This document shows positions 1 through 11,569 of a stretch of 64,000 nt of DNA, piece by piece; within the stretch, counting starts at the first letter, position 1, and each line of letters begins with the position of its first letter. Made by a program: the position numbers and the translations under genes. This DNA is from Siphonodentalium dalli (taxonomy: Eukaryota; Mollusca; Scaphopoda; Gadilida; Siphonodentaliidae). The notes beneath the pieces are model-generated. The model was given only the letters and a program-made list of their open reading frames with translations. It had not been told where the DNA came from and did no database searches. The DNA lies in NCBI GenBank assembly GCA_032622095.1, contig CP136061.1, forward strand, positions 50,851,762-50,915,761, given 5' to 3'.

Positions 1-1290
1 CCTTATGTGTGTGATGTACATGCAGTAACTACATGTATAATCTAGTGAAATGTATGGTCTGCACTCTGCAGTATTTCAAAAACATGCTATGGCCATACCT
101 ACATATACATATGTACACTGGTTCTAACACAATGATTGTCAGGTTATAATCTATGTTTGAGGAAAGTTACTATGTATTTTTCATTTGTGTTGCATTTGTC
201 AATATTAATGGGTCCCAGGAGACCAGATGTTACTAGTGCAGAGCCCATTTAATTTTCATGAGACTGGTGGACTTCATGTCTATACTCCTAAATAAACATG
301 ACTCTGAGTCTTATCAGACCAAGACGGTATTGTGTAGGTTTTACTAGAATTATATTTAGAAAAGACTCAACCATTATTTTTCCACTGCCCTATATATCAC
401 AATATATTCATTTGGCAGTATTCATCCCAAGTTTAGTGGTGATGCTAATAAATTTGGTATGATAGTCAGGTATATCAAAGCGATCTGAACAAATCGAGGA
501 TAAGCCACTATGTGTAGAAAACATTAAAAACATGTATATTGTGAAATATTGTAATAATGGGTGCTGGTTTTTACAAACTGGCCATAATTGAGATGACTAT
601 TCCTGTTGTTTACCAAACATCAGCGTACACATTAAATATTTTGAAGTTATATGTTCTTGAATGTTTCATACAGACACTGACTTTTGCACAAATTGCTCGG
701 ATTAGCCAAACAATGCAAAAATAACCAACTTTAGGTAAAATGATGGTACTATTTCTTAACATAATCGCTTTGACCTACAAACATCATAGCAATCCAGCAG
801 TACCCATCAGCATAATATAAAATTAGCAGGACCACTTAACCTGGGGTGGTATTGAAAATGAAAAGATCTTTAAAATGGTAAGTTATGAGGGCTATTAGGT
901 ATTATGAAGAATTATGTTAGTGAAATTATAGACCCCCATCTTCTCCAACCTGCAAGTGCTGCAACTAATGTGGGACTGACAAAGGCTCATTCTACTATTG
1001 ATTGAATAGTGATGATTCGATCATTTCCTGAAACTTTTTCTGAGATGGGGTGTCCTTTTGGAAGAATTGACTACTTCTGAAATATATACTGGTATATATG
1101 GTCACCTCTCATCTGATTACATCATGTTTTTACTATATGCAGATGCAATACCCATTTTAAGATCGCAACATATGGCTGCTGCGTGAAGCAAACAGCTGGT
1201 CATTCCATTTAGTAAAAGTGTTTTGCATGTTTCATAGCTTGGTCACTTAAATCAGATCAGCTGTTAAATGTTGATAACAAATTTTGAAAA
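1..1290. other. AT-rich stretch, no gene seen
   Basis: I see no open frame with recognisable protein character, no clear exon with splice signals and no obvious long repeat. It probably lies in an intron of, or upstream of, gene A, whose 5' exons are not in the window. This placement is inference. Confidence 0.4.
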
Positions 1291-1500
1291 CCTTTTTGTT
1301 CAATCTGTACATTTCTGTTGATTAGAACACAATTGTTACCTGATTTTTGGTAAAGCACACCAGTTTCCAAGGCATGTTCAGTCGGGAAGAGCTCATGTTG
1401 TGTGTCGGGGTCAACACATCATCATCAGCAATTTCCAGCTAATCCCAGTGTGTGTGGTCAATTGTGCTCTTAAGTCGATCAGAGAATGTGGATAGTTCTT
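1290..1500. repeat. Diverged copy of the 10.5-11.6 kb / 54.7-55.1 kb repeat family
   Basis: Around 1340-1375 the sequence carries a GGTAAAGCACACCA motif followed by a CAAGGC motif. The same order is seen at 10820-10850 in the same orientation, and at 54980-55020 in reverse complement. A second shared block (about 1430-1485) matches 11517-11570 at roughly three-quarters identity by eye and again, reversed, near 54730. Three loci sharing two separated blocks in one order indicate a dispersed element, probably linked to the virus-like block near 12 kb. Confidence 0.5.
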
Positions 1501-1570
1501 TAAAAAAGTGTAATACATATGCTGTGGCCTTGGTGGTATTGTATACTTGTGTTGCGTAACATGCTGAAAT

Positions 1571-1890
1571 CGGTTTTTGGCAATTATCTTAAAAAACATT
1601 GACTTTTGGATATGAAAATGTATTACTGACCCCCCATAATGTGGATTTTCAGGGTCAAGAGCTCCTTGAAGGTCAATCCCATCCGATAATGGTACATAAA
1701 TTATACCTATATGTGGCACCGATGGATATAGATCAATAAAATTCTAATTGGGTGCTCAGCTTTGAGATAAAAGTGCTGAACCCCAAAATTTTGGGGTTCA
1801 GGCCCTTAAAAATGGATTTGTTTTTAGTTTTTGGCCATTATCTTAAAAACCATTGACTTTTGGATATGAAAATGTATTACAGACTCTCCA
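1571..1890. repeat. Direct repeat of about 55 bp
   Basis: A segment ending in TTGACTTTTGGATATGAAA and then ATGTATTAC occurs at about 1576-1630 and again at about 1831-1885, in the same orientation and nearly identical. The flanking sequence is not shared. No coding role is evident. Confidence 0.6.
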
Positions 1891-2145
1891 TAAAGCGGCC
1901 ATTCCGCACATTTTGAGTGGTCACTCGACCCCTATGTCCAACGATTCTGGAGATATAGTCACGGCGGGTGGTAGTACTTCGCGCAAAAAGGGGCGTGGCC
2001 ATTTGACCCATTTCGCCCTCAATGGGAAATGTGTCACCAACCAAATATTGTTCGTGTACCTTCAATTAGTGGATTCGTGAAGAGTTTTGCTCTGGACATA
2101 CAAGTGCATAAAAACCCACCATGAGCTACTAGAGTAATAGACATG

Positions 2146-2810
2146 TGTCGGCGAAGGATTCATATAATTAAAAATCGGTCAAACGATCAACTAAGCATCT
2201 GGCCCTCAGTGATTTCGTGTCGGCTAATACTCATACAAATCAACACATCGTCAGTAACATTTTGTTATAGAGGCGAAATCTGTCGATAATTCTGATTTTG
2301 TTTTCATTTTTTGTTTGCCATTCACGCAGCTCCTCATTTTAATATTCATTACGACCTGACCTTTCCATGACTGCCATAGTAGAAACAGCCAATCAACGCT
2401 CAGTATTATAATCGAGGTCAGGTCATAATGAATATTAAAATGAGGAGCTGCGTGAATGGTAAAAAAAAAGGAACAAAAAATTCAGAATTATCGACATATT
2501 TCGCCTCTATAAAAAAATGTTACTGACGATGTGTTGATTTGTATGAGTAAATAAATTATTAGCCGACACGAAATCACTGAGCGATAGATGCTTAGTTGAT
2601 CGCGTGACCGATTTTTAATTATAGTAAGCTGTATGGGGGTGAATTTAGAGGAACATATCGTCCATTGTTCTCTGAGTCGGATCAATCCGAAAATTTACGC
2701 TCTCCGGAGACAATATTCGGTGGTAAAAATATTATCAAATGCTACGGATATAAATGGTTCTGAGGGGAGCTTGTGGTATTGATTGAAAGATGAATCCTTC
2801 GCCGACACAC
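2146..2810. mobile_element. Foldback (long inverted-repeat) element
   Basis: The left end (2146-2362) is repeated in reverse complement on the right (2417-2810). The matches run from the outer motif GTGTCGGCGAAGGATTCAT inwards to a near-perfect block ending with CCATTCACGCAGCTCCTCAT. The loop is about 54 bp. The right arm carries an extra stretch of about 160 bp (2625-2785) that is missing on the left. No transposase frame is present, so this is a non-autonomous element of unassigned superfamily. Confidence 0.75.
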
Positions 2811-2874
2811 CCGTGTCTATATCGATAGCATTACTCAGGTAAATGGAATATATTTGTCCGATTCCCGAGCGATG

Positions 2875-3011
2875 GTAAAACGGGGATTATCTACAGTTCT
2901 CCTTGTCTCTATTATACTACCATTAACGTGAAGCAGGCGCGTATATAGAAGTGGTGTATATGGGCAGCGCAAGTGGGGGGGGGGCATCGGAGCGCGTCAC
3001 AGGCCCCTGTG
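2875..3011. repeat. Repeat with poly-G run, copy 1
   Basis: This stretch matches 49430-49575, including ATTAACGTGAAGC, GCAGGCGCGTATATA, a run of 11 or more G and GGAGCGCGT(C/T)ACAGGCCCCT. The second copy lies about 210 bp upstream of exon 2 of gene B. The shared block may therefore be part of the ancestral gene rather than a mobile repeat, which would mean gene A has lost sequence just after position 3011. Confidence 0.6.
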
Positions 3012-4558
3012 AATTATTCTGATATTTAAATAGTTATGGAGATAATTGAAAAGAAGTCGAAAGAAGTAAAACTACAACCGCGCAGACTGCTGACATCGTG
3101 AAAATTAACAATTAGCTGCATGTAATCGGGTTGCCACAATTAACACGGCCTGTATCATCTAGGTGCTACGCCGTGGTATAGTGGTTATGAACACGCACAC
3201 CTTCAGTCTGGAATATGTGCATGTTTACATGCATGCAACGTCGAATATTTTACCCTGATTTATGTCGCTTTATACAACCGAATAATCATGTTGAATTATG
3301 GTATCCGTATATGGATATAATTGTCTATGTAGTCCAGTCTTATGTAACGTATGTAACCCTTATTGTCGTACTATATTTCGCTCAGTTTTAAATTCGCGCA
3401 GCGCTGGGGGCACGAAAAATAGAACTGCGCGAATTTAAATACGAGTAAGGGGCGTATGATGTGAGGAAATATACATTAAACAAAAGAATGGTCACTACCT
3501 GGTATGTGGTATGTGCTGAAAAATAGACAAATTAAAAAAACAGACTGGGTAGCCACTGGGGAAATCAGGAGGTTATTAAGTATGACTATCTTGTGGAATT
3601 GTTGACGCATCCACAACCAATAAAGGAAATTTATCTAGAGATAAATTATGTCCGAATATGGTGAAATCACACACTACGAGATGGATAGTGCATGGCAGAT
3701 CGGCAGCATCCACTACAAACGTAATATAACTTATAGGTACTCGATTCGATGGTCCCCATATCAGATTCCAACAACAATAAAACATTTTCGAAATGCCATT
3801 CTGTTATCAGAATCGATTAGTTCGCCAAAAACAAAGCTAACCACAGTCAACGTTAGTATAAAATTGCCCAAAACGTGTTATTTATCAACATTTTGTTCAA
3901 CGAAATTTGTCCGGGTTGTCAGATATCTAACAACCAATGCCACTTGATTTTAGAGTTATCCATCTTCATCCGCAATTTGGTCCGAGACCGCCGGCTTGAC
4001 GAATATTTGCCAGGCCGCCAAAAATACATATCTAGAGAAATAACAAATTTCAAAAATCGATATCTGATCACTCTGAGCTTTGATGAGCCGACTTGAATAA
4101 AATATGTTTTACCCCCGAATCCAAAGAAATCGTAATTTTGGGAGCTTTAATTCGGATTATGCCTCTGTAAGGCGACGGTTTCATTATTGGGGAACTATTT
4201 CTAATTAACAAAAGAACAAAGTTGATCTATTTCTACTTGTGATTCTTGTTCGTGTTGTTTTAAAGACTTTTACCCACGAGTGTTTTGGGTGCCTTTAATT
4301 GTAACAACATTATATTAAACATTGCGACCGAACTCTCAATGTGGATGTTGTATATCAATTAATTTTCAATGATATACGGACTGGGACTGGGACGGCTGCG
4401 AAATTTTAGTTTGCACGTGATGGTTTCTCTCCCATTGACTGATTGAACTAATTACATACATAATATATGAAACTGGACTCTTCGATGGTGTAAATGACGT
4501 TTTTGTAACACCAAACTCGTTTCTGCGTCGAAAGATAAGCATCTTGATGTCTCTGCAG

Positions 4559-4768
4559 AAACATCAACAACAACAACAACAACAGCAACAACGACAATAC
4601 CGGTGATGACGACAGCGACGTCAACAACAACTACAACAACAACAACGACGACGACGACTACGATGACGACGACGACAACAACAACGACGACGACGACGAC
4701 GACGACAACAACAACAACAACAAGAACAACAACAACAACAACACCACCACCACCACCACCAACTCCTT
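4559..4768 (+). CDS. Gene A, Thr/Pro-rich linker exon
   Basis: The exon follows an acceptor (CTCTGCAG) and ends at a strong donor (CCTT then GTGAGT). It is 210 nt long and read in phase 1: two bases complete a codon, 69 codons follow without a stop, and one base carries over. The product is almost entirely threonine, with a proline run and TP at the end. This is typical of an O-glycosylated, extended spacer between extracellular domains. The outgoing phase (1) matches the lectin exon at 16616. The counterpart at 56756-56842 has the same boundaries and phases but only 87 nt. The tract is a CAA/CGA trinucleotide repeat and is likely to vary in length. The upstream coding exons of this gene are not found in the window. 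A chance open frame in a microsatellite is the main alternative; the shared splice sites in both copies argue against it. Confidence 0.6.
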
Positions 4769-4883
4769 GTGAGTAGAATTATATTACAGAACACTGCAGA
4801 AATTAAAAAAATTGTGAACTTTTTTGTTTTATAACAGATAGAGCAATGTTAAAATATATCTATCAGAATAGATGATTATTTCA

Positions 4884-4998
4884 TAATCATATCAGTAGAG
4901 TTTTACCTTTCTTTGAGATATTCCTTTATTGTGTACACTCATGTTTGACATTTTTCAAAGAAAGGTCAAATTCTACTGATACGATTGTGTGACAATCA
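4884..4998. repeat. Imperfect inverted repeat
   Basis: A block with ATATCAGTAGA and TTTACCTTTCTTTGA (4886-4917) is mirrored at about 4955-4985, leaving a loop of roughly 40 bp. The same structure is present at 56963-57065 in the duplicated segment, so it predates the duplication. Confidence 0.6.
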
Positions 4999-5019
4999 TA
5001 TTAGTCGGGGAGCCAATAA

Positions 5020-5640
5020 GGTCCACCTGCACCCCCCCCCCCCCGATGATTACAAATAACCTTATTTGTATTGTTCCCTATGGTATCCAGATAAAGAATC
5101 CGGAATTCACCGAAAAATAAAGGTGGCCCTACTGGGTGCTAGAGCCATTTGAATCCAAGATGGCCGCCATTTCCTCTAACTCCGACCAGATGTATTTAAT
5201 CGTTGTAATAGATCGGTTGTTAGCAAAAGACACAGACAAAATGTATGCCATTTTGTTGGTATGATGTCCTTCTTCAAAATGACGGCAAATAATTTCGAAA
5301 AAAATTCAAAATGGCCGCCGAAAAATGACGTCATATGCACGAAAATAGGAAATTTAATTAATATTTCACCATATCTTCCATTTTTCTTCACGTTAATCAT
5401 TAGTAAATGGCAATGTTTTTGAGCCAGTCGTCAAGCGTGATATTATAGCGTCATTTTAAGACATTTGCCATTGACGAGGGTTCAGTAATAGATACAGAAA
5501 GAGGATTTGAAAAATAGGGGTGAAATTTTCGATTTTTTTTGCAAGACGAGTTTGATGTATTTAATAGTAAATGGCAATGTATTTGAGACAGGCATCAAGC
5601 GTGATATTATTACTGGAATTGCAAATGAGAATTATGTAAT
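5020..5640. other. Non-coding, with poly-C run and a 45-bp direct repeat
   Basis: A poly-C run lies at about 5033-5044. A block beginning AGTAAATGGCAATGT and ending CAAGCGTGATATTAT occurs at 5402-5448 and 5566-5611. The middle (5150-5345) is rich in AAGATGGCCGCCAT and AAATGGCCGCCGAA type words and looks like decayed mobile DNA. No gene is seen. Confidence 0.4.
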
Positions 5641-6329
5641 TGAATTACAATTTAAGTTCATTCGTAGCGGTTGTAACGGGTAGTTTACCTTTCATTGAGA
5701 CGACAAGACACAATAAATAACTACACTATAGTAACTACGGTCTACATCCTGCGGGGCGAGTGAAACGTTATCGAAATTCGTGATGTGAAATATAATAAGA
5801 TTTAGATAACAAATTTACCGATCTTCTGTGCAAGATGGGCCTTCAATGTACAGGACTTGGTATACGGTCCTGTGCGAAACGAAATAACATATATTTAATA
5901 TGGAATTAATTAGTACATACATGCATGTGATAATCCATAAATAGCATAATATTTTCTGGAATCGGAGGGAAACACATTATTTTGAACAAAGCAGAAGATA
6001 CATTCATGCAGGTTCAGGCGAACTCGGTCAATGTGGAAAGTTACACGATGACGTTGTTCGTCGATTTTCGTTGAAATAGACACGGTGACAATTTCTGAAT
6101 GCAATGAACTGCTATGAAATGGACACGCTTCTCCACATAGTATCTTAGTCGCAGCGCTCACCCAGCGTCAAACAATATATTGGATAAATTAAGTAACAAC
6201 GTTCCCGTTCCTCGCTCGACAAGGTAAAACTATTTTCACTTTGGTGTTGGTAGTTTATAACTTTATACCATGTATAATCTAGCTTAGGGAAGTATCTATA
6301 TATAGTATCAAATTAACATTGTTTTTAGT

Positions 6330-6590
6330 TACGTTTTCCCTTCTGGGAAGTTCCTATATCCCCCTAATTTGCAGAAGATAAAATGCATAATCGAGGTGCC
6401 CAATGGGTGAACATCACCAACTTCAACTGGGGAACTTCGATCTAATACTAGGTCTACCATAGAAGTAGACGGGCTAAGCAGAATCAGGTTCACAGAGGGT
6501 GAATTCGGTGATGCTAGCCCACTGTGTGGGATAGCGTCACTAAATTCACCCTCTGGGGACCCCATTCTTCAAATGACACACACTATTTGC
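6330..6590 (-). repeat. Dispersed hairpin repeat (family H), copy 1
   Basis: On the minus strand the copy starts near 6588 with a GTGTGTGTCATTTG motif. A hairpin follows whose arms read roughly GAGGGTGAATT and AATTCACCCTC, then a tail containing CATTGGGCACCTCGATTATG and CTTCTGCAAATTAGGGGG. The same order is found at 18300-18660, 50955-51200 and 63565-63850, and the first 50 bp again at 39598-39650. It has no coding capacity. Confidence 0.7.
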
Positions 6591-6689
6591 AGGCATGCAG
6601 AGGACCGCTATATACACAATAAATAAGAACAATGGGGTGGCACTATTTGGTATCGTTTGAATTGATAGTGACTAAGATGCACTTATGAT

Positions 6690-7615
6690 TTCAAAGAGCT
6701 AATAGTTTCGGTTGTGTGAGATATAAATTCGATGTGTGTTATAAATTTGAGCACATCCGAGTCAGAAACTTATGAAATGGAGTCCGGAATAATATCATCG
6801 ATTATACTTCTGTATTATTCCTTGCTCTATTTAATCTTGAAACTTCCGTCTTCATTGGAATAAATTTGGTCGGCAAACGTCTCAGGAATATATAATGGAC
6901 CTGATAGCTGCAGCCGCGAAGCGGAGGCAAGTGAACCCACGTCAGAGATGGTCTGAATAATAAAACCATTGATTTCTGTCAGATTGGTACTCATCACATG
7001 ACAGTGGTGGCTTACAATACTCTTCAACTTATACTGAACTACCAATGTAAAACACAAACACAATCACGTTATTGTGACAGTCATGCTTGTAGCTATATTC
7101 ACCCGAGAAACTCCTGTCCTCAATGGAATCAATTGGTGGCTTAAAAGTCTCGAGAACACGCTACTTGATATGTATTGACACACGACATACACTTGTGTGC
7201 TATTCAGACGAGAAACTCCAGTCCACGGTGGAATCAATTGAGAAACCTTAAATGCCCCGCAAACATGCCAATTGACAGTTGCTGACGCCAGATATTGTTC
7301 TAGAAATAAGACAAAAATGTTAACCATGTATATTTTTGTCCAATTGGTACTCACCATATGACAATGATGACTTACGATACTGGTTTAATTTACGCCGAAA
7401 GACCATGAATTCATGTAAAACACAAATACAATAACCTTACTGCGGGTTTCTTTTCTGTGAGAAAAGATTCGAGTCAGAACTTTATCTGATAGATTCCTGG
7501 ATGCACCCTATAGAAAGTAGTTTAGGGGAGCTGCTTGCTCTATTCAGTCTAGAAACTCTCGTCCTCGGTGGAATTAATCGAAGCATTAAATGTCTCAAGA
7601 ACATGTCACAGATAT
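6690..7615. repeat. Mixed dispersed and internal repeats
   Basis: The part at 6690-6840 matches 59590-59725 closely, and 6838-6900 matches 60065-60125. A unit with GAGAAACTCC, GGAATCAATT and a following TAAA...CTC block recurs at about 7107, 7205 and 7550. The loci near 60 kb are a diverged copy, split by other sequence. Short open frames here simply translate the repeats. Confidence 0.55.
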
Positions 7616-7979
7616 TGTTTGGAATATGAAAACCACTAACCGTGCCGAATACTCTGAATTCCCGTCAGTTTTATCAGTTGGGTGCTTAAAAGACTCGATA
7701 ACACACCACTTGACTCACAACAGCGTTTGGAAATTCAGATCACCAGACACCATGGCACTAACCGCACATAAATCATTTAAGATGTTCACATTTAACACTA
7801 GAAGACAGGCGGACAAATTAAGCCCTAAGCATAGCACATGTTTTGCAGAAGCCCCACCGAAACAATCACTTCTCAATGTGTGGAATTCAGTTAATTCCAA
7901 AATCGAAAAATATAACTTTAATTACACATCTGTCTATGGAACCAATAATAATATATTCTCAATCGGTTACCTGTGAAAC

Positions 7980-9000
7980 CAAATTATGCTGAATTTGCAG
8001 CAGGCAAAATTCAACTTGACTCAATCATCTGAGCAAGGTTTAACGTTTGAACACTATTATTATGTATCCCAGTATGATTTGTGCACATTCAATTTTTGTT
8101 TTGCTTTTGCACCCCACACATAAATTTCTGATATAATTCAATTCGAACTCTTACCGTCTACCATCGAATTAACCTATCTTAAGCTATATTTCTTTTCTGC
8201 TTCACGGAAGACCTCAAGAGGCTGAAGGAATTCCAATTCCAATTCTTAAAATAGTCATATTTCCGGGGTGTAATCTTTAGGGTGTCAGGTTTTGTACAAC
8301 TGTATCATAGTTTATTGCGATTGCCAATGTGTATCAACGTACTGCATAAATGACAGCAGCACCACTAGCGCGTTATAAGGGTGTGAATTTCTTCTCTTTC
8401 TCCACCCTCCATATTCTATGACAATGATATCCTGAATTTCCTCAGTAGAGTTAATTACCCCATCTTCCACTCTACCTTAGCATAATTTAGCCTTCAATTC
8501 CTCCATCAATTTTCCGCCAATAATATCTATTTCTGCTTGTCTCGTTTCTCGTGTGTGTCAAGGGTGGCGTACTAATAATACAGTTATGTCATCAAAACCA
8601 GTTTGATAACAAACATGACTTGTGTTGTTCTACGAAGTGTTAAAATGTTGCCATCGGGGACAAACCAATGCAAGCGATGTTGATCGTTGCACTCGTGCAT
8701 GTTGCTACGTTGAAGCATATAGCTGGTGGAAACAGATTAAATTTTCTACGTCGAAAGTATTAACTTTGTATAATTCAATTCTTTATTCGAATCTCCTCAC
8801 CTTATGACTACATGTATCGAGAAAATAATTTACAATAGGTACATTATTAGCAATAGCATGAGGACTCCAGGTGAACAATTTTCATTACGATATATGTACT
8901 ATAATATCAAATACAATCAGTATAAACAAACAAGAATCCGTTGATGTGTATAACGAATTTACCATTGTTATATTTTCTTGTATACAGTCATGTGCATATT
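7980..9000. other. No gene seen
   Basis: The stretch is AT-rich intronic-type DNA. I recognise no exon, repeat family or RNA gene in it. By the gene A model it lies in the intron between the linker exon and the first lectin exon. Confidence 0.35.
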
Positions 9001-9001
9001 T

Positions 9002-9082
9002 ATGTATATATACACACACACACCTCACACACACACGTGTGTGTATATATTTATACATACATAGGCACATATATATATATTA
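9002..9082. repeat. CA/GT and TA microsatellite with palindromic character
   Basis: TATATACACACACA is followed by CACACACGTGTGTGTATATAT and a TA run. It is a simple repeat that can fold on itself. Confidence 0.8.
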
Positions 9083-9127
9083 AAAAGAAGAAATTCTCCT
9101 CTGAGGTAGGTGGCTGCTGACGTGAGG

Positions 9128-9233
9128 AATGGAATAGTTTCGGCACATCTTGCCCTTTTAATAGCTGGGAGTCACTGATCTCCAGTGATTCCAAGCTATT
9201 GAAAGGGCATGATGTGCCGAAACCGGTAAACTA
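9128..9233. repeat. Short hairpin element
   Basis: The arm GTTTCGGCACATCTTGCCC (from 9137) is mirrored by a right arm ending GGGCATGATGTGCCGAAAC, joined through AGCTGGGAGTCACTG and CAGTGATTCCAAGCT. Both arms pair over about 45 bp with few mismatches. It is a probable miniature inverted-repeat element. Confidence 0.75.
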
Positions 9234-9261
9234 ATTATAAAATAATATATAAATAAATAAT

Positions 9262-10352
9262 TATGAAATAATTTCTGACATGAATGCATACAATGTATAT
9301 ATGTTTATCTTCTAATTGTAAATAGGCCTTTCGCTCATTCTTGAGCCTTAAGATTACGAAGATACATCTAGTTTTTTTGTCATTGTTACGTCATTTCCGG
9401 TACTGATAGGATGACGTCGTTAGATCGCATTCAGTTTGGGTTTATATTTAATTTGGAATACCCTTTCCAATGTGGGTCTTTGGAACCTGTTTAATGTTTA
9501 CATTTTATGGAATGGAAATATTTTAAACGATTCCTTTTCCACAAGCATCCAGGTGTTCACTCAGTTTATTTTGTCTTTACTCGGACTATCTTATACGTTG
9601 GCGGTGCCCCGAAACACGTTGGCGCAGAGCGTTGCTAGATTCTCTGCACCAGAGCACAGGATGTTGTAGACAAAGTTCTGTGATTTGCATGTCATACATG
9701 CATTTGGTGTGATATACATGCCATTTGTGAGTAGTTTGGAACATGTTTTTAGCATAACTACAGGTAACACAGGACTCTCCACACAATTTCATTTCATTCC
9801 TTGTACCTGTATTACTTGAGTTGAAGCGCGCTCTGGTGAGAATCATTTTGATGTTCGATGGGCGGCGCTTGCTCTGTAGGACACTTTGTTCTTGCTAGTT
9901 CCTTCATTTTCGAACTTCTGTGTAAAAGTGGAATGAATGATTTAGCGAATTTAACGATATGTGAGTGACGTGGGTTATGCGTAACTACACATGGGATAAT
10001 GTCAGTATTCGTTTTGGATGGTTTGTCAGATCGTAACTTTAAAAGCTGGATCTTGTTGGATTCTGTAATATCCGATTGTATTAGGTTGGGTGGGTAGTGT
10101 TGTTTTCGCACATAAGAAGCCAACTCAAAGAGTCTGATATCCATAGCATTTTCATCGTCGACGATGGTTAATATGCGTCTTGCCAAACGTAATTATGTTT
10201 CGTTTAGTGTTGGAGGGTGGCAAGAAATAAGTCCAAATATTGATGTGTTGATATTGATGTTGATTAATATGAAGAGCTCAAGAATGAGCGAAAGACCTAA
10301 TTACAAAACGAAGTTAAACATATATCTGTAGTAATGTCAGAAATAATTTTTT
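9262..10352. repeat. Inverted repeats of about 85 bp flanking a Penelope fragment
   Basis: The left copy (about 9262-9350) contains CCTTTCGCTCATTCTTGAGC. The right copy (about 10272-10352) is its reverse complement and extends through a TATATGTTTA block to AATAATTTCTGACAT-like ends. Penelope-like elements often sit as partial or inverted head-to-tail copies, which could create this layout. Confidence 0.6.
9586..10186 (-). pseudogene. Penelope-like element, C-terminal fragment with GIY-YIG remnant
   Basis: Read on the minus strand, the upper part (10186 to 9812) shows the post-reverse-transcriptase region of Penelope-type proteins: a YPPNLIQSDI motif, then VVTHNPRHSHIVKFAKSFIPL. After a frame change near 9812-9846 come ILTRARF and the cysteine cluster CGESCVTC. 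The last part keeps a match to the end of a GIY-YIG endonuclease (LRQRVSGHRQRI). Intact family members are many hundred residues long, so the polymerase core is missing here. At least two frameshifts are needed to read through, so it is dead. It lies in the gene A intron region, opposite to the gene. Assignment rests on motif recognition from memory of the family. Confidence 0.65.
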
Positions 10353-10515
10353 CTGTATATAAAACTTTACGCAAGTAAATATTTTACTACTTGTCTATAT
10401 ATACACCGTGATATATGCTCCGACGTTTTATATGAAACCTGACACTATATATTGGTCTATGTCCTGCTCAACGTGAAGTGTGTAGTGTGAAGTGTGTAGT
10501 GTCGTGAAGTGTGTA

Positions 10516-11255
10516 GTGTTGAACTCGAATGACTGTAAGTGTTAATCGATTCGAAATTTCAATTAGAATTTTAGAAGAATAGGTTTCGATCCAGGAAAGT
10601 TATTATTTTTTTGTGGTAGCGTTTGTTTTGTAGAGAGTATAGACCGTAAACAATAACCGTGGGCTTCCCACAATGTTGGAAATCGACGAAACTCAACACT
10701 TGTCACAAACGAGCTCGCGGCAACTCCAATATCATATCGATGGTACTTGAATTGGCAGCCACTTCAATATGTCCTTTATAAAAAGCAGACCGTCTTATAT
10801 CTCACTGACAATTTTCCGATTGTTTCGTAAATCACACCAATTCTCAAGGCTCAACCAGTGTGTTGAACTCGGATGATTGTAAGTGTTCATTGATTCCAAA
10901 TTTCAATTATAATTTTAGAAGAATAGGTTTCGATGCAGGAAGGGTAATTATTTTGCATGGGAGCGTTTTTGTAGAGTATAGATAGTGAACAATAACCGTG
11001 AGCTTCTCACAATGATGGAAATCGACGAAACTCAAGACTTGTCACAAAGCAGCTCGCGGCAACTCCAATATCATATAGATGCTACTTGAATTGGCAGAGA
11101 CATCAATATGTCCTTTATAAAAAAGCGGACCATATTATATTTCACTGATATGCCGTTTTCTGATTGTTTGGTAAATCACAAAAATTCTAAAGGCTAACAC
11201 ATATATAGCCAGCCCACGGATTGTGTGTCGTGGTCAACCAGCCTGTTGAACTTAT
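10516..11255. repeat. Tandem duplication, 344-bp unit
   Basis: Unit 1 (10516-10850) and unit 2 (10860-11195) match over their full length with scattered substitutions. Both contain GTGTTGAACTCG, AGAAGAATAGGTTTCGAT and GAAATCGACGAAACTCAA. A third, short piece begins near 11234 (TCAACCAGCCTGTTGAACTT). The end of each unit matches the family also seen at 1340 and 54990. Confidence 0.8.
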
Positions 11256-11569
11256 TTGACGAACACAAATAAGCCCATATCGGCATTATTTGAATCTAAA
11301 TTACACTTTGTTGGACCTAAATGGAGTTAACAGATGCACGCCTCTTAATAATGTGCTTTCCATATGCAATGTGGCCCGAACTATACACAGGAATAACGGG
11401 TATAAGTCCACTATCAACTTATTTAGGATACAATAAGTATATGGACTTAATATTGAATAGAACACGTCCAATGTGAACCTCTTTGCACGAGGATATGTCA
11501 TCACACGCTCAACGGCGATTTCCGGTTAATCTCATTGTGTACGGTAAATTGTATTATAAGTCGGTCAAG

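Larger units (their letters stand above)
3180..4998. repeat. Segment duplicated at 55325-57070, around the linker exon
   Basis: Nearly the whole segment can be followed in the second copy: the AAATTCGCGCAG hairpin region, the ATGACTATCTTGT region, the Thr/Pro linker exon, and the inverted repeat at its right end. Differences are substitutions, small indels and a shorter trinucleotide tract. Parts without the exon recur at about 34370-34640 and 50600-50900. The simplest reading is a duplicated gene region, parts of which have also been dispersed. A short open frame after 3648 is conserved for a few tens of codons but is broken differently in each copy, so I do not call it a gene. Confidence 0.75.

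Noticed and set aside
3167-3240. tRNA gene (GTGGTATAGTGGTTA resembles an A box)
   Set aside because: No B box or cloverleaf partner sequence follows, and the paralogous copy near 55325 has lost the motif.
4448-4630. Minus-strand frame with a leucine run, like a signal peptide
   Set aside because: It comes from the complement of the CAA tract. The plus strand has splice sites conserved in the paralogue.
7590-7976. Plus-strand frame of 128 codons
   Set aside because: It starts inside a dispersed repeat, has no recognised motif and is partly open on the other strand too.
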